A stretch of 64,000 nt of DNA from positions 1,124,362 through 1,188,361 of the forward strand of contig VXAU01002071.1 in NCBI GenBank assembly GCA_013399695.1, in the 5' to 3' direction. The stretch is from Formicarius rufipectus. Lineage: Eukaryota > Chordata > Aves > Passeriformes > Formicariidae. A program made the translations under genes and the position numbers. Shown here piece by piece: positions 47,401 through 58,530 of the stretch (the first letter of the stretch is position 1; each line of letters opens with the position of its first letter). The notes under the pieces were generated by a model, which searched no databases, was not told where the DNA came from, and worked only from the letters and a program-made list of their open reading frames with translations.

Positions 47401-50400
47401 GGTGTTCTTGTTTTATGTTGACTCCAGAGATCTTTCCTTCATTAAAGTGATCAATGTGGGCCAGAGGTTCCTGGTGAACAGAGTCCAGGATTACATCCAG
47501 AGTAAAATTGTCTACTACCTGATGAACATTCACGTCCAGCCACGCACCATCTACCTCTGCCGGCACGGGGAGAGTGAATACAACCTCCTGGGCAGGATTG
47601 GTGGGGATTCTGGTCTGTCCCCTCGTGGGAAGCAGGTAATGTGCCTGGCAGCACCTGGGTGCTGTGTCTGTGTTGTGGGAGCAGGGTCAGAGTGGGGCTC
47701 TGTGTCCCCCCAGCAGCCCCCAAAGCCAGATCTTGCCACCACCACCGCAGCCCCTGAGATGATTTTAGCCACTGCAGCTCTCCCTGCTCCCTCCTGACCC
47801 CCCCCCCGAGCTGTTTGTCCTTCCCCAGTTTTCCCAAGCTCTGAAGAAGTTCATTGAAGAGCAGGAGATTGTGGATCTGAAGGTGTGGACCAGCCAGTTG
47901 AAGAGGACAATCCAGACAGCCGAGTCCTTGGGGGTCCTGTACGAGCAGTGGAAGATTCTCAACGAGATTGATGCTGTGAGTGAAGTGCTGGGCAAAGCCT
48001 TCAGCTTTTTGAAGTGGAAAGCAGTCTGTAAAAACAAATGAATCATGGTAAAATCACCTGTTTTCTGTTCATAACTGTGCCCATCTCTCATGGACCCCAA
48101 CCATCACGATGAGGGTTTGGTACAGGGCTGGGAGTGTTGGGAGCTGCCAGACCTTGCTGGGGACGTTCCATCTGGTGTGGAGGAAGAAAATAACATTGAA
48201 CATCTGAGGCATCTGTCACACCCTGCTGGGTGGGCAAAGGTTGCTGCTCCCACTCTGATGCTCTCAGGAAATGACAGGGTTGTGGCTGTGAAGACTCGTT
48301 TTTGTCCCTGGCAAACACGGGGTTTGAGGTCAAGCCAAAACCCATCCTCTTCAAACCACCCTGGTACACAAACAACGGGGGCAGGACTGGGTCAGATGCA
48401 ACACTTAAAATTTCCATCACATAGAGGGACTCCTGATCTCAACCTCTTGCTTTTCCCTCCTTCCTGATGAGTTGTTGGAGCTCTGGTGAAATGAGGTTTG
48501 TGGTGACAAGCTTGTGTTCCCCCAGGGGGTGTGTGAGGAGATGACCTACGCAGAGATCGAGGCCAAGTACCCAGAGGAGTTTGCAATGAGGGACCAGGAG
48601 AAGTACCTTTATCGTTACCCTGGAGGAGAGGTGAAAACCTTTAGATTTAATAATACACAGAACAGTGAAACAAACACATGGAGAGTTGAAAGATTTCACT
48701 CACTTTCAACTTTTCCAGTCAATGTTTGTATGAGAAGCTGAAAACAGTGGGATCCTCAGTCCTCTTTGGGAGGGAAGGTTTATTGATTTCCTTCACTGTG
48801 GTGGGCAGATGATGATTCCCATCAGTTAATTGGGCCCCTTGCTGAGTCCCTGGATGCTCCCTTTGGATACTGAGGGAGTTCTGCATCCCACACATTTGGC
48901 CAAGGCCTGAATTGTCACTGAAAGACCATCTGGGAAAGAAAATTACTGTGGGTGTGGTCTGGAATAATTTCTGGGTTACCTTCATCAGCTGTTTAAATGA
49001 ATCATGTACTGGTATATTTTTTTTCTTACTGCACTTGTTGAGTTACTGGGAATCTGAATCCTCCCACAGTCTGAGGGTTCTGACTCTAAATTTCACCTTC
49101 TGCTGTTTGTTTGTTGTTTTTTTTTTAAACACTATTTACCAGATTAATCCATAACTTTTTCATTTTGATCCTTTGACTGATAGTTTGCTGAACACGGCAC
49201 TGTTGATTGCTGCTTCTGCTCTAACCCTCTCTTTACAAAACTCCTTGCAAAAATTCCTGGTTTGTTTTCCAGTCCTACCAGGACTTGGTCCAGCGCCTGG
49301 AGCCAGTAATTATGGAGCTGGAACGACAAGGCAACGTCCTCGTTATCTCCCACCAGGCAGTTATGAGGTGCCTCTTGGCTTATTTTCTTGACAAGAGTGC
49401 AGGTACAAAAATAAATGAATTATTCTGGAGTCTGGCTCCTCTTGCTGCTTCCTTCACAGGCTGGTTGTTTTTTTTTTTTTTTGGGAGGGTGGCTTTGTAA
49501 TTGCTGGTTGGATTTTTCACAAGGGGAGAGCTGCTTAAAAAAGACAAGAGGCTGTTTCAGAAATGTTTTAACCCTTCCATTTCAGCAGTGCAGTGGTGGG
49601 AGAGAGAGAGGCAGGTTTGGCTGCTGGTTTTCTGCTCAGAGCTGTTGTTTCTGGGGGCCATTTTCACCTGTAGCACTTCCAGAATGTGTAGGGACTGTTT
49701 TGGAATGTAAAGGAAAACTTGGTGATGCATCAAAAAGCTTTGTGGTGCATCTGTAGCCTGGAAGGGTCGGCAGTAGTGCTGCATCCCTGGACAATGCTGA
49801 TCCCTTGCATGGCAAACACTCCTGGAAGTTAGTCCCAGTCTGCTTGAAGCTCCTTTACCTCCAGTGAGTGGCACTAGAGTTTAATAAAACGTCTGATGAA
49901 GTGAATAAACTTCTACTAAAGTTTATAAGCTTTTAATACAGTTTCAAATGAAACCCCTATGGGTCTGTGGCAGCTGCTGCTGCAGTGATTTCCCCCCGAT
50001 GTGTTGCTGGAGATGTTTCCTCTGGCTGGCCCTGGGTGTTGGGAATTGAGTCATGAAATTGTTTAGGTTGCAAAAGACCTTTTGGGTCCTTGAGTTCAAC
50101 CCTTAACCCAGTACTGCCGAGTCCTGGAGGCTCCTGAGCCAGCCAGGATGGCTGTCATTTGCCTCATTGAGCTGCGTTTTATTGCCAGCTACTATTTTTT
50201 AGTCTCTGTATATCTCTCTGGTGGAGATGACTGAAGGTCTGGGTACCATCCCCACTCTCTGATTCCTAAATGGAATCCAGAACAATTTTCATGGAATCAA
50301 AGAGTGGTTTGGGTTGAAAGGACCCTTAAAAGGGTCTATAGTCCAACTCCCTGTGAACAGCAAGGACATCCTCAGCCAGACCAGGGCTGGTCTTTGGGGC

Positions 50401-53400
50401 TGGGACGGGGGGGTCAGGAGGGGCTGTGACATCACCTGGGCACAGGTGACCCCCTGAACAGTTGTCTCTGTCCTAGATGAGCTGCCCTACCTGCGCTGCC
50501 CCCTCCACACCATCCTCAAGCTCACCCCTGTTGCCTATGGTAAATATTCTCTCTATTTTAACTTTTCTCCTGGTTTGTGTGTGGATCTGATGGGCAGGTT
50601 TGTGTCTCTGTGTGGCAGCACCTGACCATGCTGGAAGAGCTTCTGGTGATTAATATAGATTAGTGTAAACCTGGTTAACATATAAAAAGATTTTCTGGAG
50701 GGTGGGATGGTGTTGGGGCACAGTGGGAAGGGAGATGTGGAGGTGCAGGGTGTTCTCCCATGGCCTGTCTTCTAAACAAGTGGTAATTGTGGGTTTTCCC
50801 TGTGGATGAGGGAGGCTGTGCCCCCAAAACTGGGGTTGACTCTGGGGTACAGGCAGTAAAAATGGCTCTTCTGTTCAGAGCAAATAACTCAGGGCTGTGC
50901 TCTCACAATCAAAGCCACAAAGTAGTTAAAGTGTTAAATTCTGTTCCATGTGTTTATGAGCTGGTTTATTTTTTAAAAATAAAATCATGTCTTTATTCCT
51001 GTTCACTTTCCATGCTGTTTTCAATACTTTTCTAAGGATTGTTTATTGAATACATTACTCATACAAACTTTTCTCTTTCTGCTTGGTGAAGGTTGTAAAG
51101 TGGAGACCATCACCCTGAATGTGGAAGCAGTGAACACCCACCGTGACAAACCCTCCCTGAACTCGGTGAGTCTTGGTGCACCCCTCTGGCTTTTCCCCTT
51201 TTCAAAAATAAATCACTAAGCTGAAGCTCTTAAACACCTGCTAGAAGCGGCCTGGTGGGTTTTCAGTGAGCAGAAAGGCTCACTTCATAATAATCCCCCA
51301 AAGCAGAATTAGTTGTAGGCAGAAAACCTGTGCTTCCCAGGCCAGGGGGGACATTTTTCAGAGCTATTGTGGGAAGCAGAATGGACAAATTTAGGACAGA
51401 GTTTAAATTCCAGGTCTTGTTCTCTGTTTTCACTGAAGTATTTGTTGTTGATGCTTGTTTGTATTAATTGAGATGATTTCAAAAACATTTGCCAGAAGGC
51501 TTAAAGTGGATGTTTCTCCTTGTCTTGATGAGTTTTCTCTTTCTGAAATCCTCTCCCATTGCTTCAATAACCCTTTGACCATCCACCTTGTTCAGCAAAG
51601 AATGTAACTCGCTAAATCTCTGGAAGTTGCTGCTATTTTTGGCTCTTGCTTTTGCAAACCCTGTTTGGCAAAGGGAGTGCCTCAGTCATTACCTCTAATT
51701 AGCTCCCCCAATTAAAGAGCACAGACCAGCTCTGCTCGGCTGGTTCTCAGGAAATTCAAAATACATCACATTTAAGTGGTTTTGCTATATTTAGGCTTTT
51801 AGCTGCCTCTTGTGTTTCTATAAAGAGCTGCTGGGCTGATTGCCTGGGATTGTGGTTATTTCTTTTGTCCCTGGTGCTGAGGGAGTGGAGAAAGTGGGAA
51901 CCTGCAGCTGTGGCTGGAGGGTTTGTGGAGCTCACTCCAGCTGAGGACAAGTCAGATTTCTGGGGCTGGTCCCATGCTGGGGGTGTCCGGTTGGGCACTG
52001 TCCCTGCTCGTGGCAGGGGGTTGGATTAGATGATATTTTCAGATCCTTCCAACCCAAACCACTCTGGGAATTTATCACTTTGCAACTCGTGTGTGATCCC
52101 TGTGTTGAAATCGTTGCTGCCCACTTGGAGGCTCTTCTTTGCTTTTCTTGGGCAGCACTGGGGGAGGAGAAACACCAGGAGAGAATTTTCTATTTGCTTC
52201 TTATTTTTTTCCCCCCTAAATTTATCATGGGCAGAGAAAAATGGATAAATAAATAAACAAACCCAGGCCCACCTAAATTTATCATGGGTAGAGAAAAATG
52301 GATAAATAAACCCAAGCCCACCTAAATTTATCGTGGGTAGAGAAAAATGGATAAATAAATAAACAAACCCAACCCGAGCCACGTAAGCAAAGCAAAAATG
52401 CCCAAGGGGAGTAAAACTGCTAAAAAAGCACTTTGCAATTGTCTCCAAGCTGGATCCAGTTGTTTCCCACGGTGGTGGCTCAGCTGGAGGGGGCACAGCC
52501 CAACGTGGGCTCGCCGAGCCTCGGTCCCCCTGACGAGAGATTCGGGGTGGGGCTGCTGGAGGTGTGTGATGCACTTGAAAACTGTGGTTCCCCTCTTCAT
52601 TCCCTGTGTGACTCCTTCCATGTGGGATCAGAGCAAGCTCCTCCCCAGCAGCCAGAGCCCCGTGAGGATGAGGAGGAACAGCTTTACCCCGCGGGCCGGC
52701 GCGGCCACGGTAAAGCGCCCGCGGCATCACAGCGTTGGCAGCAAACCTCTCGACCTGCTGGGGCCTTTTCCATCCCTGGAAGCTCGAGATGGAGCTGACC
52801 AGCCACAGCTGGAAGTCGGTGTCCAGGTGGTACCTTCCCCGTGCTCCCCTTCCCCATCCATCTGGGCTGTGCATGGTCCTCTCCTCCATCCGGACGCTTC
52901 CAGGCGTGTTGAGCGCTGTCTGTGTTTCTGCATGGAAAGCAGCCTGGATTGGACTCCTTTAAACCAAAAAGAATCACAAAAATTCCCTCCTAAAATATGC
53001 AGTCCCCCCCCCATGAAACTAAAATTCTGGTGCCACAGGCTTTCAAAATGAGGCTCCATGCAGGCAAGTTTCCATCAGGGCCACAGGGGGGGTTGGCAGG
53101 GGGGTTAATTCTGGGTACTTTCTTGCTTTCTGGCTAAAAAACCTGATTGGAAGGAGTTACAAATACCCTCTTTGTCCTAATTTTTTTCTTCAGCCAAATG
53201 TTGCTCCAGCCCCAGAGTGACTTTGTAGCTGATCTGTGATTTTATTGGTGCCCATTTCCCTGCAGATCCCAATGTCAGCAGCTTATTGAGCAAACTCTGG
53301 GCTCTTTGGGTGCCCAAAATGCAGCAGTTTGAAATTATGAAACACTCTTGGACATTTTAGAGGCTGCAGTTTTCCAAGCTCTTCAGTGAGCCCAACTTCT

Positions 53401-55391
53401 TGTTCTCCTCCCTGTTAGCAGAGTAAGGGGCCAGAGAGTGAAAGAAGGGGTGATACAAGACTGGTATTTTCATACTTGGTGGTGAGCCTTGGCTTGGGCA
53501 GCCCCAAAATCCCAGGGCTCTGGGGAGAACTGGCCTAGGCAGGGCTTTGTGCTGGGGTGGGTTTGTCCCACGGAGGGTCTGGATGAAGAGTCTGGGCTGG
53601 GAAGAACTCAAACTGCCCAAGGTCTGAAGTTGGGGGGTGTTTCCAGCTGAGCAACCCCAGGATGGGGATCACCACCCCAGCTTCTCCCTGTTTGGAAGCA
53701 CTGCCAGCTCTGGGATGAAGGAGCATTTAACCACCCCTGGGTTCTGGGGCTGTGAGGGCTGTAGGGATTGTGCTGTCCTGGGATCTCTTGCCTGGATGGA
53801 GCCCTTGGCACGAGCAAGGGAGTGAGGAGGTGTCCAGCTGCTGCAGCACATGCTGCTTGTGCCTTGTATCCCCTCCTGCTGTGATACAAGCCTGCCCTGC
53901 CCTGGGCTAACATGAGATTTTGGGAATGCTCCACTTCTTCCCTCATTTGCTTTGCTGCTTTTACTATTGAAATCTCCTTTAAAACACGCTGTGAGCTCTC
54001 CTGTGCTTCTCTCTTTCCTTGCAGCCTCCAGTGGGAAATACTTCCCTCTGAGAACCACTGGAAGCAGCTTTGTGTGTGCTCTCTTTTGGGTTAGTAAGTA
54101 GGACTTCTCTTGATTGATGTTGCATGGAAAGCACTTTGGGCAAAGGCAAATGCAGGGAGAGAAAGGAAACTTCTGCTGTGTCCACCATGTCCTGACGGGG
54201 GGGGGGACATCAGTGGGGTTGGAATGTGTTACCACACTGAGCCCGCTGATCAGGGACTCCAACTGGGCTTACTGGTGCTCCTGCTGGCTGCTGGAGGAGT
54301 GTGTTTCAGGCTTGGATACATCCCCTTTTGCTTTGATTGCATTCTGTCCTTGAAGTGAAGCTCTTCCAACAGTTCTCTCAGTGTGACTGTTCCGTCTCTC
54401 TCCATCACTGGTGTTTACACACATGTCCTGGGACACAAAGCCATGCCTAGAGAAATTGTGGATGCCCCATCCTCGGAAGTGTTGGACAGGGCTTGGAGCA
54501 ACCTGGTCCAGTGGAAGGTGTCCCTGCCCATGGCAGGGGGTGGAACAAGGTGATCTTTAAGGTCTCTTCCAACCCAAACCATTCTATGATTTATTTTAAT
54601 TTTTTAGTTGTAAATTGAAGGTATGTAGGGTCTGGATTTCCTGCCCCTTGGATTTCAAGGATTGATACCTCCTGTTAATTGTCAGCAAAGTGCATCCAGA
54701 GCTGTGCTTTGTGAATTGCAAACCAGAGCTGGTCAGGTAACACTGAGTTGCAGATATTCATTTACACCTTGGTTTGCAGTCCCAAAGTGCTGCAGCTGAG
54801 CAGGCACTGCCCCTGCAGCTGGAGCCCCTGAGGATTTCCTGTGCCCTGAGACATTGCTGTGGGCAATCCTGGCTGTTGGGGTGTAGTTTGTGTGATTTGT
54901 GCTGACCTGAGTGTGCTCCTGCTGCCTGTTGGACCCTGAAGGAGGCAGTGGAAGACATTTTACCAAATCTGTTCATATTTATTGTGGTCAGGATGCAAAG
55001 TGATTGCTGTAATGGTTCTTACGTTGCTCTGGAAGTGTGTTTTCCTGTGGAGAAGGTGAATGAAAGTGAGTAATCCTGAGTAACCCACCTGCTTCCTTCC
55101 TCTTGAGGTTCCCCACTGAGCTTGTGATGGGGAAACCCTTCACTGGGGCTTGGCAAGGGGGTGAAGGATGAGGCAGAGTGTGGAACAGCTTGTTCTGGAG
55201 GTAAAGAAGTCAGTCCTCAGGTGGTTCTTGTTTTGTAGAGCAATTCCATGGAGCTGGTTGGATCCTCCTGCCAGTGTGTCTGTCCATCCCTGCTGCTGAG
55301 CTGTCACCTGCTTTACCATCTCCTGACTTCCTTGGTGTGACCTCAACTGTTTCTCTTCTCTTTGCAGAGGATGGCCAGTTTAACAGTGTAG
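44438..55391 (+). CDS. PFKFB2: 6-phosphofructo-2-kinase/fructose-2,6-bisphosphatase 2
   Basis: Bifunctional cytosolic enzyme that makes and breaks fructose-2,6-bisphosphate, the activator of glycolytic PFK-1. Fifteen coding exons with matching phases: 44438-44501, 45212-45337, 45436-45532, 45887-45953, 46077-46151, 46285-46341, 46790-46914, 47428-47635, 47829-47975, 48526-48630, 49273-49402, 50477-50539, 51092-51165, 52632-52826, 55368-55391. They give about 518 residues. Kinase P-loop GLPARGKT lies at 38-45; ATNTTRERR follows. Phosphatase LCRHGE has His about 250, with a later ISHQA. The C-terminal regulatory RMRRNSFTP (Ser about 463) and RPRHHSVGS match the Akt/PKA-type sites of the heart isoform. 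The N-terminus (MSAVPRGC...) is family-like but shorter. The acceptor for exon 14 was chosen after ggatcag because it restores the LPSSQSPVRM run. The last exon (seven codons, then TAG) is inferred from a strong acceptor in phase. Confidence 0.95.
47085..47290 (-). repeat. CR1 3' fragment in a PFKFB2 intron
   Basis: Antisense CR1: cacagaatcacagg, tttgggttggaagggacctt, ccatgggcagggacaccttc, gtccaacctgaccttggaca and ctctgcccaacctgtgcc. Confidence 0.88.
50040..50385 (-). repeat. Two old CR1 tails in a PFKFB2 intron
   Basis: 50045-50120 (ttgtttaggttgcaaaagac, then gagttcaacc) and 50288-50385 (catggaatcaaagagtgg, ttgggttgaaaggacc, then agtccaactccc). Both are antisense and diverged. Confidence 0.65.
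51975..52070 (+). repeat. CR1 3' end in a PFKFB2 intron
   Basis: gtggcagggggttggattag, then atgata and tccttccaacccaaaccact: a short sense CR1 terminus. Confidence 0.75.
52215..52380. repeat. Three tandem copies of a 49-57 bp AT-rich unit in a PFKFB2 intron
   Basis: Each copy starts taaatttatc(a/g)tggg and continues agagaaaaatggataaataa. Copies start near 52217, 52274 and 52323. They differ in the number of aaataaac repeats. Confidence 0.9.
54455..54592 (+). repeat. CR1 3' end in the last PFKFB2 intron
   Basis: Sense: ggacagggcttggagcaacc, ggtgtccctgcccatggcag and ttccaacccaaaccattcta. Confidence 0.88.
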
Positions 55392-58300
55392 AGCTTTGTG
55401 CTTCCCCCTTGGAACCTGCTGGGAATTCCACGGCCAGGAGGGAGCCCTGGACCTGAAGCACCCCTGGAGCACAGTGAGCCAAGAGCCACTTTGGCCAGTA
55501 CCCACCTTGAACAGTGTTTTTAGAGCCTGTCTGTGTCTTTTCTCTCCAAATGCTGGGCTGTCTGTCCATGAGGTTGGGGAAGATCCATGGTGGAGCTTTC
55601 TCCAGCCACTTTTAATGCATGTGAGCCAACTGGGCTTGGTGGGGGCATTCAAACAGTGCCCCATGTCTCTCCTCCTGGTGAGCTGCCAAAATTAACCACA
55701 GTGTGATGGCAAAATAGGCACTGAGGCAGCTTGTCTTTGGAAGGGGCATTCCCAGACCAAATCCCCAAGTTTTTATTTATCTTTTATCGTTTCCAGGCTA
55801 TTTCCAAGTTCAAACACAATTACTGTGTTGTTCAACCATCCAAAGAGCTCCAGGCATTGTTTGATTTTGCTTCCATGTGACCCTCCTCCCCAATATGATC
55901 CTGTTTCCTTGCTCTGGGAAGGCTTCTGCTTTGGATGTAACACACAGCACTTTTCAGATCAGCACATCCCACGGGATGCCTCCTGTGAGGAACAGATGGG
56001 AATCAAACCTCTTGTCCTCTCTGGAAGCAGCACAGCTGCCAGTGCTTTAAAATCCCACCCCAAGCCCCACTTCAGCTTTGCATCCTGGCCTAAACCTCAT
56101 CCTCTCACTCCTTTTTCCTGTATATTTTGTGGGTGTTTTATCCACTACCCCACAAAAGAGGAGCATGGCTCTGCTTAGTGGAGCCCTGGGCAGGGTTTGC
56201 AGGAAGCACAAGATTTTTACCAGTTGTCTTTTTAATGTTCCAAATCTTAGGCCCACAACAAGCTTTTAACTGGCCTGTGAATAAGCTGTGAATGTTACCC
56301 ATGTCTAATGCTGCCTTTGACATTTTTAAGCTGATTTTTAGTGTGTAGAGCACAGCTGGTGCAGCTGTGTCTGTCTTAAATCCCCACCAACCCCCAAATT
56401 TATAGTTTCCTCCTGCAAGTCTTGACTTGCCTTTTGTCAAACTCCATTTTAGCCACTCCAACTCTTCCTGCAATAAGGGCAAAACCCTCAGGCTGGGTAA
56501 AGAAAGGAGCATTTGGGTACAGAGCAGGAGGCTGTTCTGGCCTTGCTGTTTCCAGTTGTCTCCAGGATCCATTGGAGCAATTTTGGAACCCAGAAGTTGC
56601 TTCTTTTTAATGTGTAGAGAAATGCTGGATTTACCCACAGCAGGGAGACTGTGCCTGGCTGTGGAGAGGCTCAGCAGCCCCCAAGCCTGAGGTTTATCTG
56701 GGCATTCTGAGCTGAAACCAGGTTGTTTTAAACACTCCCAGAGCTTTAATTTGCTAAAACTGAGTTAGAGAGGACCAAGGCACTAATCCTGACCCCATAG
56801 GAATCTTGAGGAGCAGAAGCACGTGTTAATCTAAAGCAATTGTGCCACAGAGAGCTGAAATTCGGTGGTGGGAAGTTGAATTTCATTAGGTTTGTTCCTC
56901 AGGGGGCAGGTTTGCTGCAGCCAGCTGGTCACTTGGCTTCGGAATGTTCTCTTGCTTAGAAATAAGCCAGAAAAAAACTGGGAGGGGAAAACAAAAAGAG
57001 AGAAACTGCCAAAGGAAGAGATTCAGAGCCACGGTGGTTCTTGCTGTCACACTCCTAAAAGCTCCACACGCACAAAACCCAAACCCCCTCCTGCTCTGGG
57101 GGGAAGAAGGAGTGGAAGATGTACTGTAGGATGTTCACGCACAACGGGCTGTGAGGACTTGCTGGGGAGTTTTATCTTTGTATCATTGAGTTGTTAATGA
57201 TTGTAAGAAGACAGAACTATATATTTTTACCTGCCAGGGTTTGTGAATGTTGTGTTGGTGGTCTTGACTTTTGCTTTTGTCACTGCTGACAATCAGCTCT
57301 GTGGTTTGGAGCAGTGGCTGGGGGGTCCCTTTTCCCCACTGAGTGGGTCCTTGTGTTGGCCAGGGGATGGAGCTCCATCCTCCTCTGCTGGCAGCAGCTT
57401 TTGTGCCTCAGTGCTTTCATTAAAACCTAACTTTTTAGCCTTTTTCTCATGTGTTTTAGCCTTTGAGAAGGGTGTGTTTTTATCAGACACGTGTCTAGAG
57501 CAGAGCAGCAGCAGATTTGTGATAAGATCATTGCCCTGAGGGGGAACCACACCTGCCAGGACAGGTGCCAGGGTCCTGCTGAGCCGTGCTGGGGTGATGC
57601 CAGTGAGCCCAGGCATCTCCTGGCAGGTGCCTGTGCCAGGTATTTCCTTGAAATCACCTGATTTCCTTGGCATTGTGCATGCAAACAGCCCAGGATAAAC
57701 AACCATTGCACAATGGGAGGGGTTTGATGTTTTTGATGGGACAGGATTAGCGGCAGCTCGTGCTGTGTCAGTGGGACCAGAGCTGGTGTGGTGGCCTGGG
57801 GCAGGTGGGGGGGATGGATTTGGAGGTGTGAGTTGTGGGTCTGGCACCTTGGAGAGCACTTCACCACGAGTGGGGGGTTTTTGGAACCCTGTGTTTCTTC
57901 TGTCCATCTGTTTGTAGCAGTGAAAGTGGTGGCGGCTCTTGTCACCTTCAGTGAGGAGTGGCAGGGCCACCCGTGCCCTCACTGCAGAGAAAAATGACCA
58001 CTGGGGCAAAACCTGCTCCATCTGTGCTGCCAGCAATGGGGGAAACTGGGAAATGGGCACAAAGGCTTGAGCCCAGCCTTGGGTGTCCTATTTGTGTACC
58101 CTGGCTGTGACCTTAGAGCTGCCACCTCTGCTGGGTGTCCCCTTCCCAGCAGTGGGGATGGGGAAGCCTGGCCTGGGTGCCAGGGGGCCAAGCAGCAGCT
58201 GTGGCATGAGAGGCATCAGCACCATGCCCAGGACCCACCTGCCCTGGGGGGATGTCCCCAAGCTTCACCCTGTGCCCCTGTGAAAGGTGCCACCTCCACC

Positions 58301-58530
58301 TGTGCCTCTGCCCTGGCTGCGGGCTGCCTCTGTCTGCTGTTTGCTGATGGGGATGTTCCCCATCTGCTTGTGGACCTTCCTGCTCTGCTGCCTTCCAGTG
58401 GTTTTTTTATTTATTTAGGTTTAAAAAGCCCCGGTGTGTGTCAACTTGTGCTGTCTGTTGTGTACTTTGTGCGTTTGAGCATAAAGAGCCATCGGTGTTT
58501 ATTTACAATAAAGAGATTTGAAAAAGTCCA
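55392..58530 (+). other. PFKFB2 3' untranslated region
   Basis: No coding exon is seen after the PFKFB2 stop. The stretch ends at a clean poly(A) signal and is followed by a CR1-bearing intergenic gap. A length of about 3.1 kb is normal for this gene, but the extent is inferred from the signal only. Confidence 0.55.
58507..58512 (+). terminator. Poly(A) signal, probable end of PFKFB2
   Basis: AATAAA in the context tttacaataaagagatttg, followed within 30 bp by T-rich and later TGTG-rich sequence (ttgtttgctctgtgtc). Confidence 0.55.

Noticed and set aside
52639..52656. Alternative exon-14 acceptors at ccccag, cagcag and gccag in PFKFB2
   Set aside because: The first two shift the frame; the third drops the conserved LPSSQ run. 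The acceptor before 52632 keeps both frame and family resemblance.
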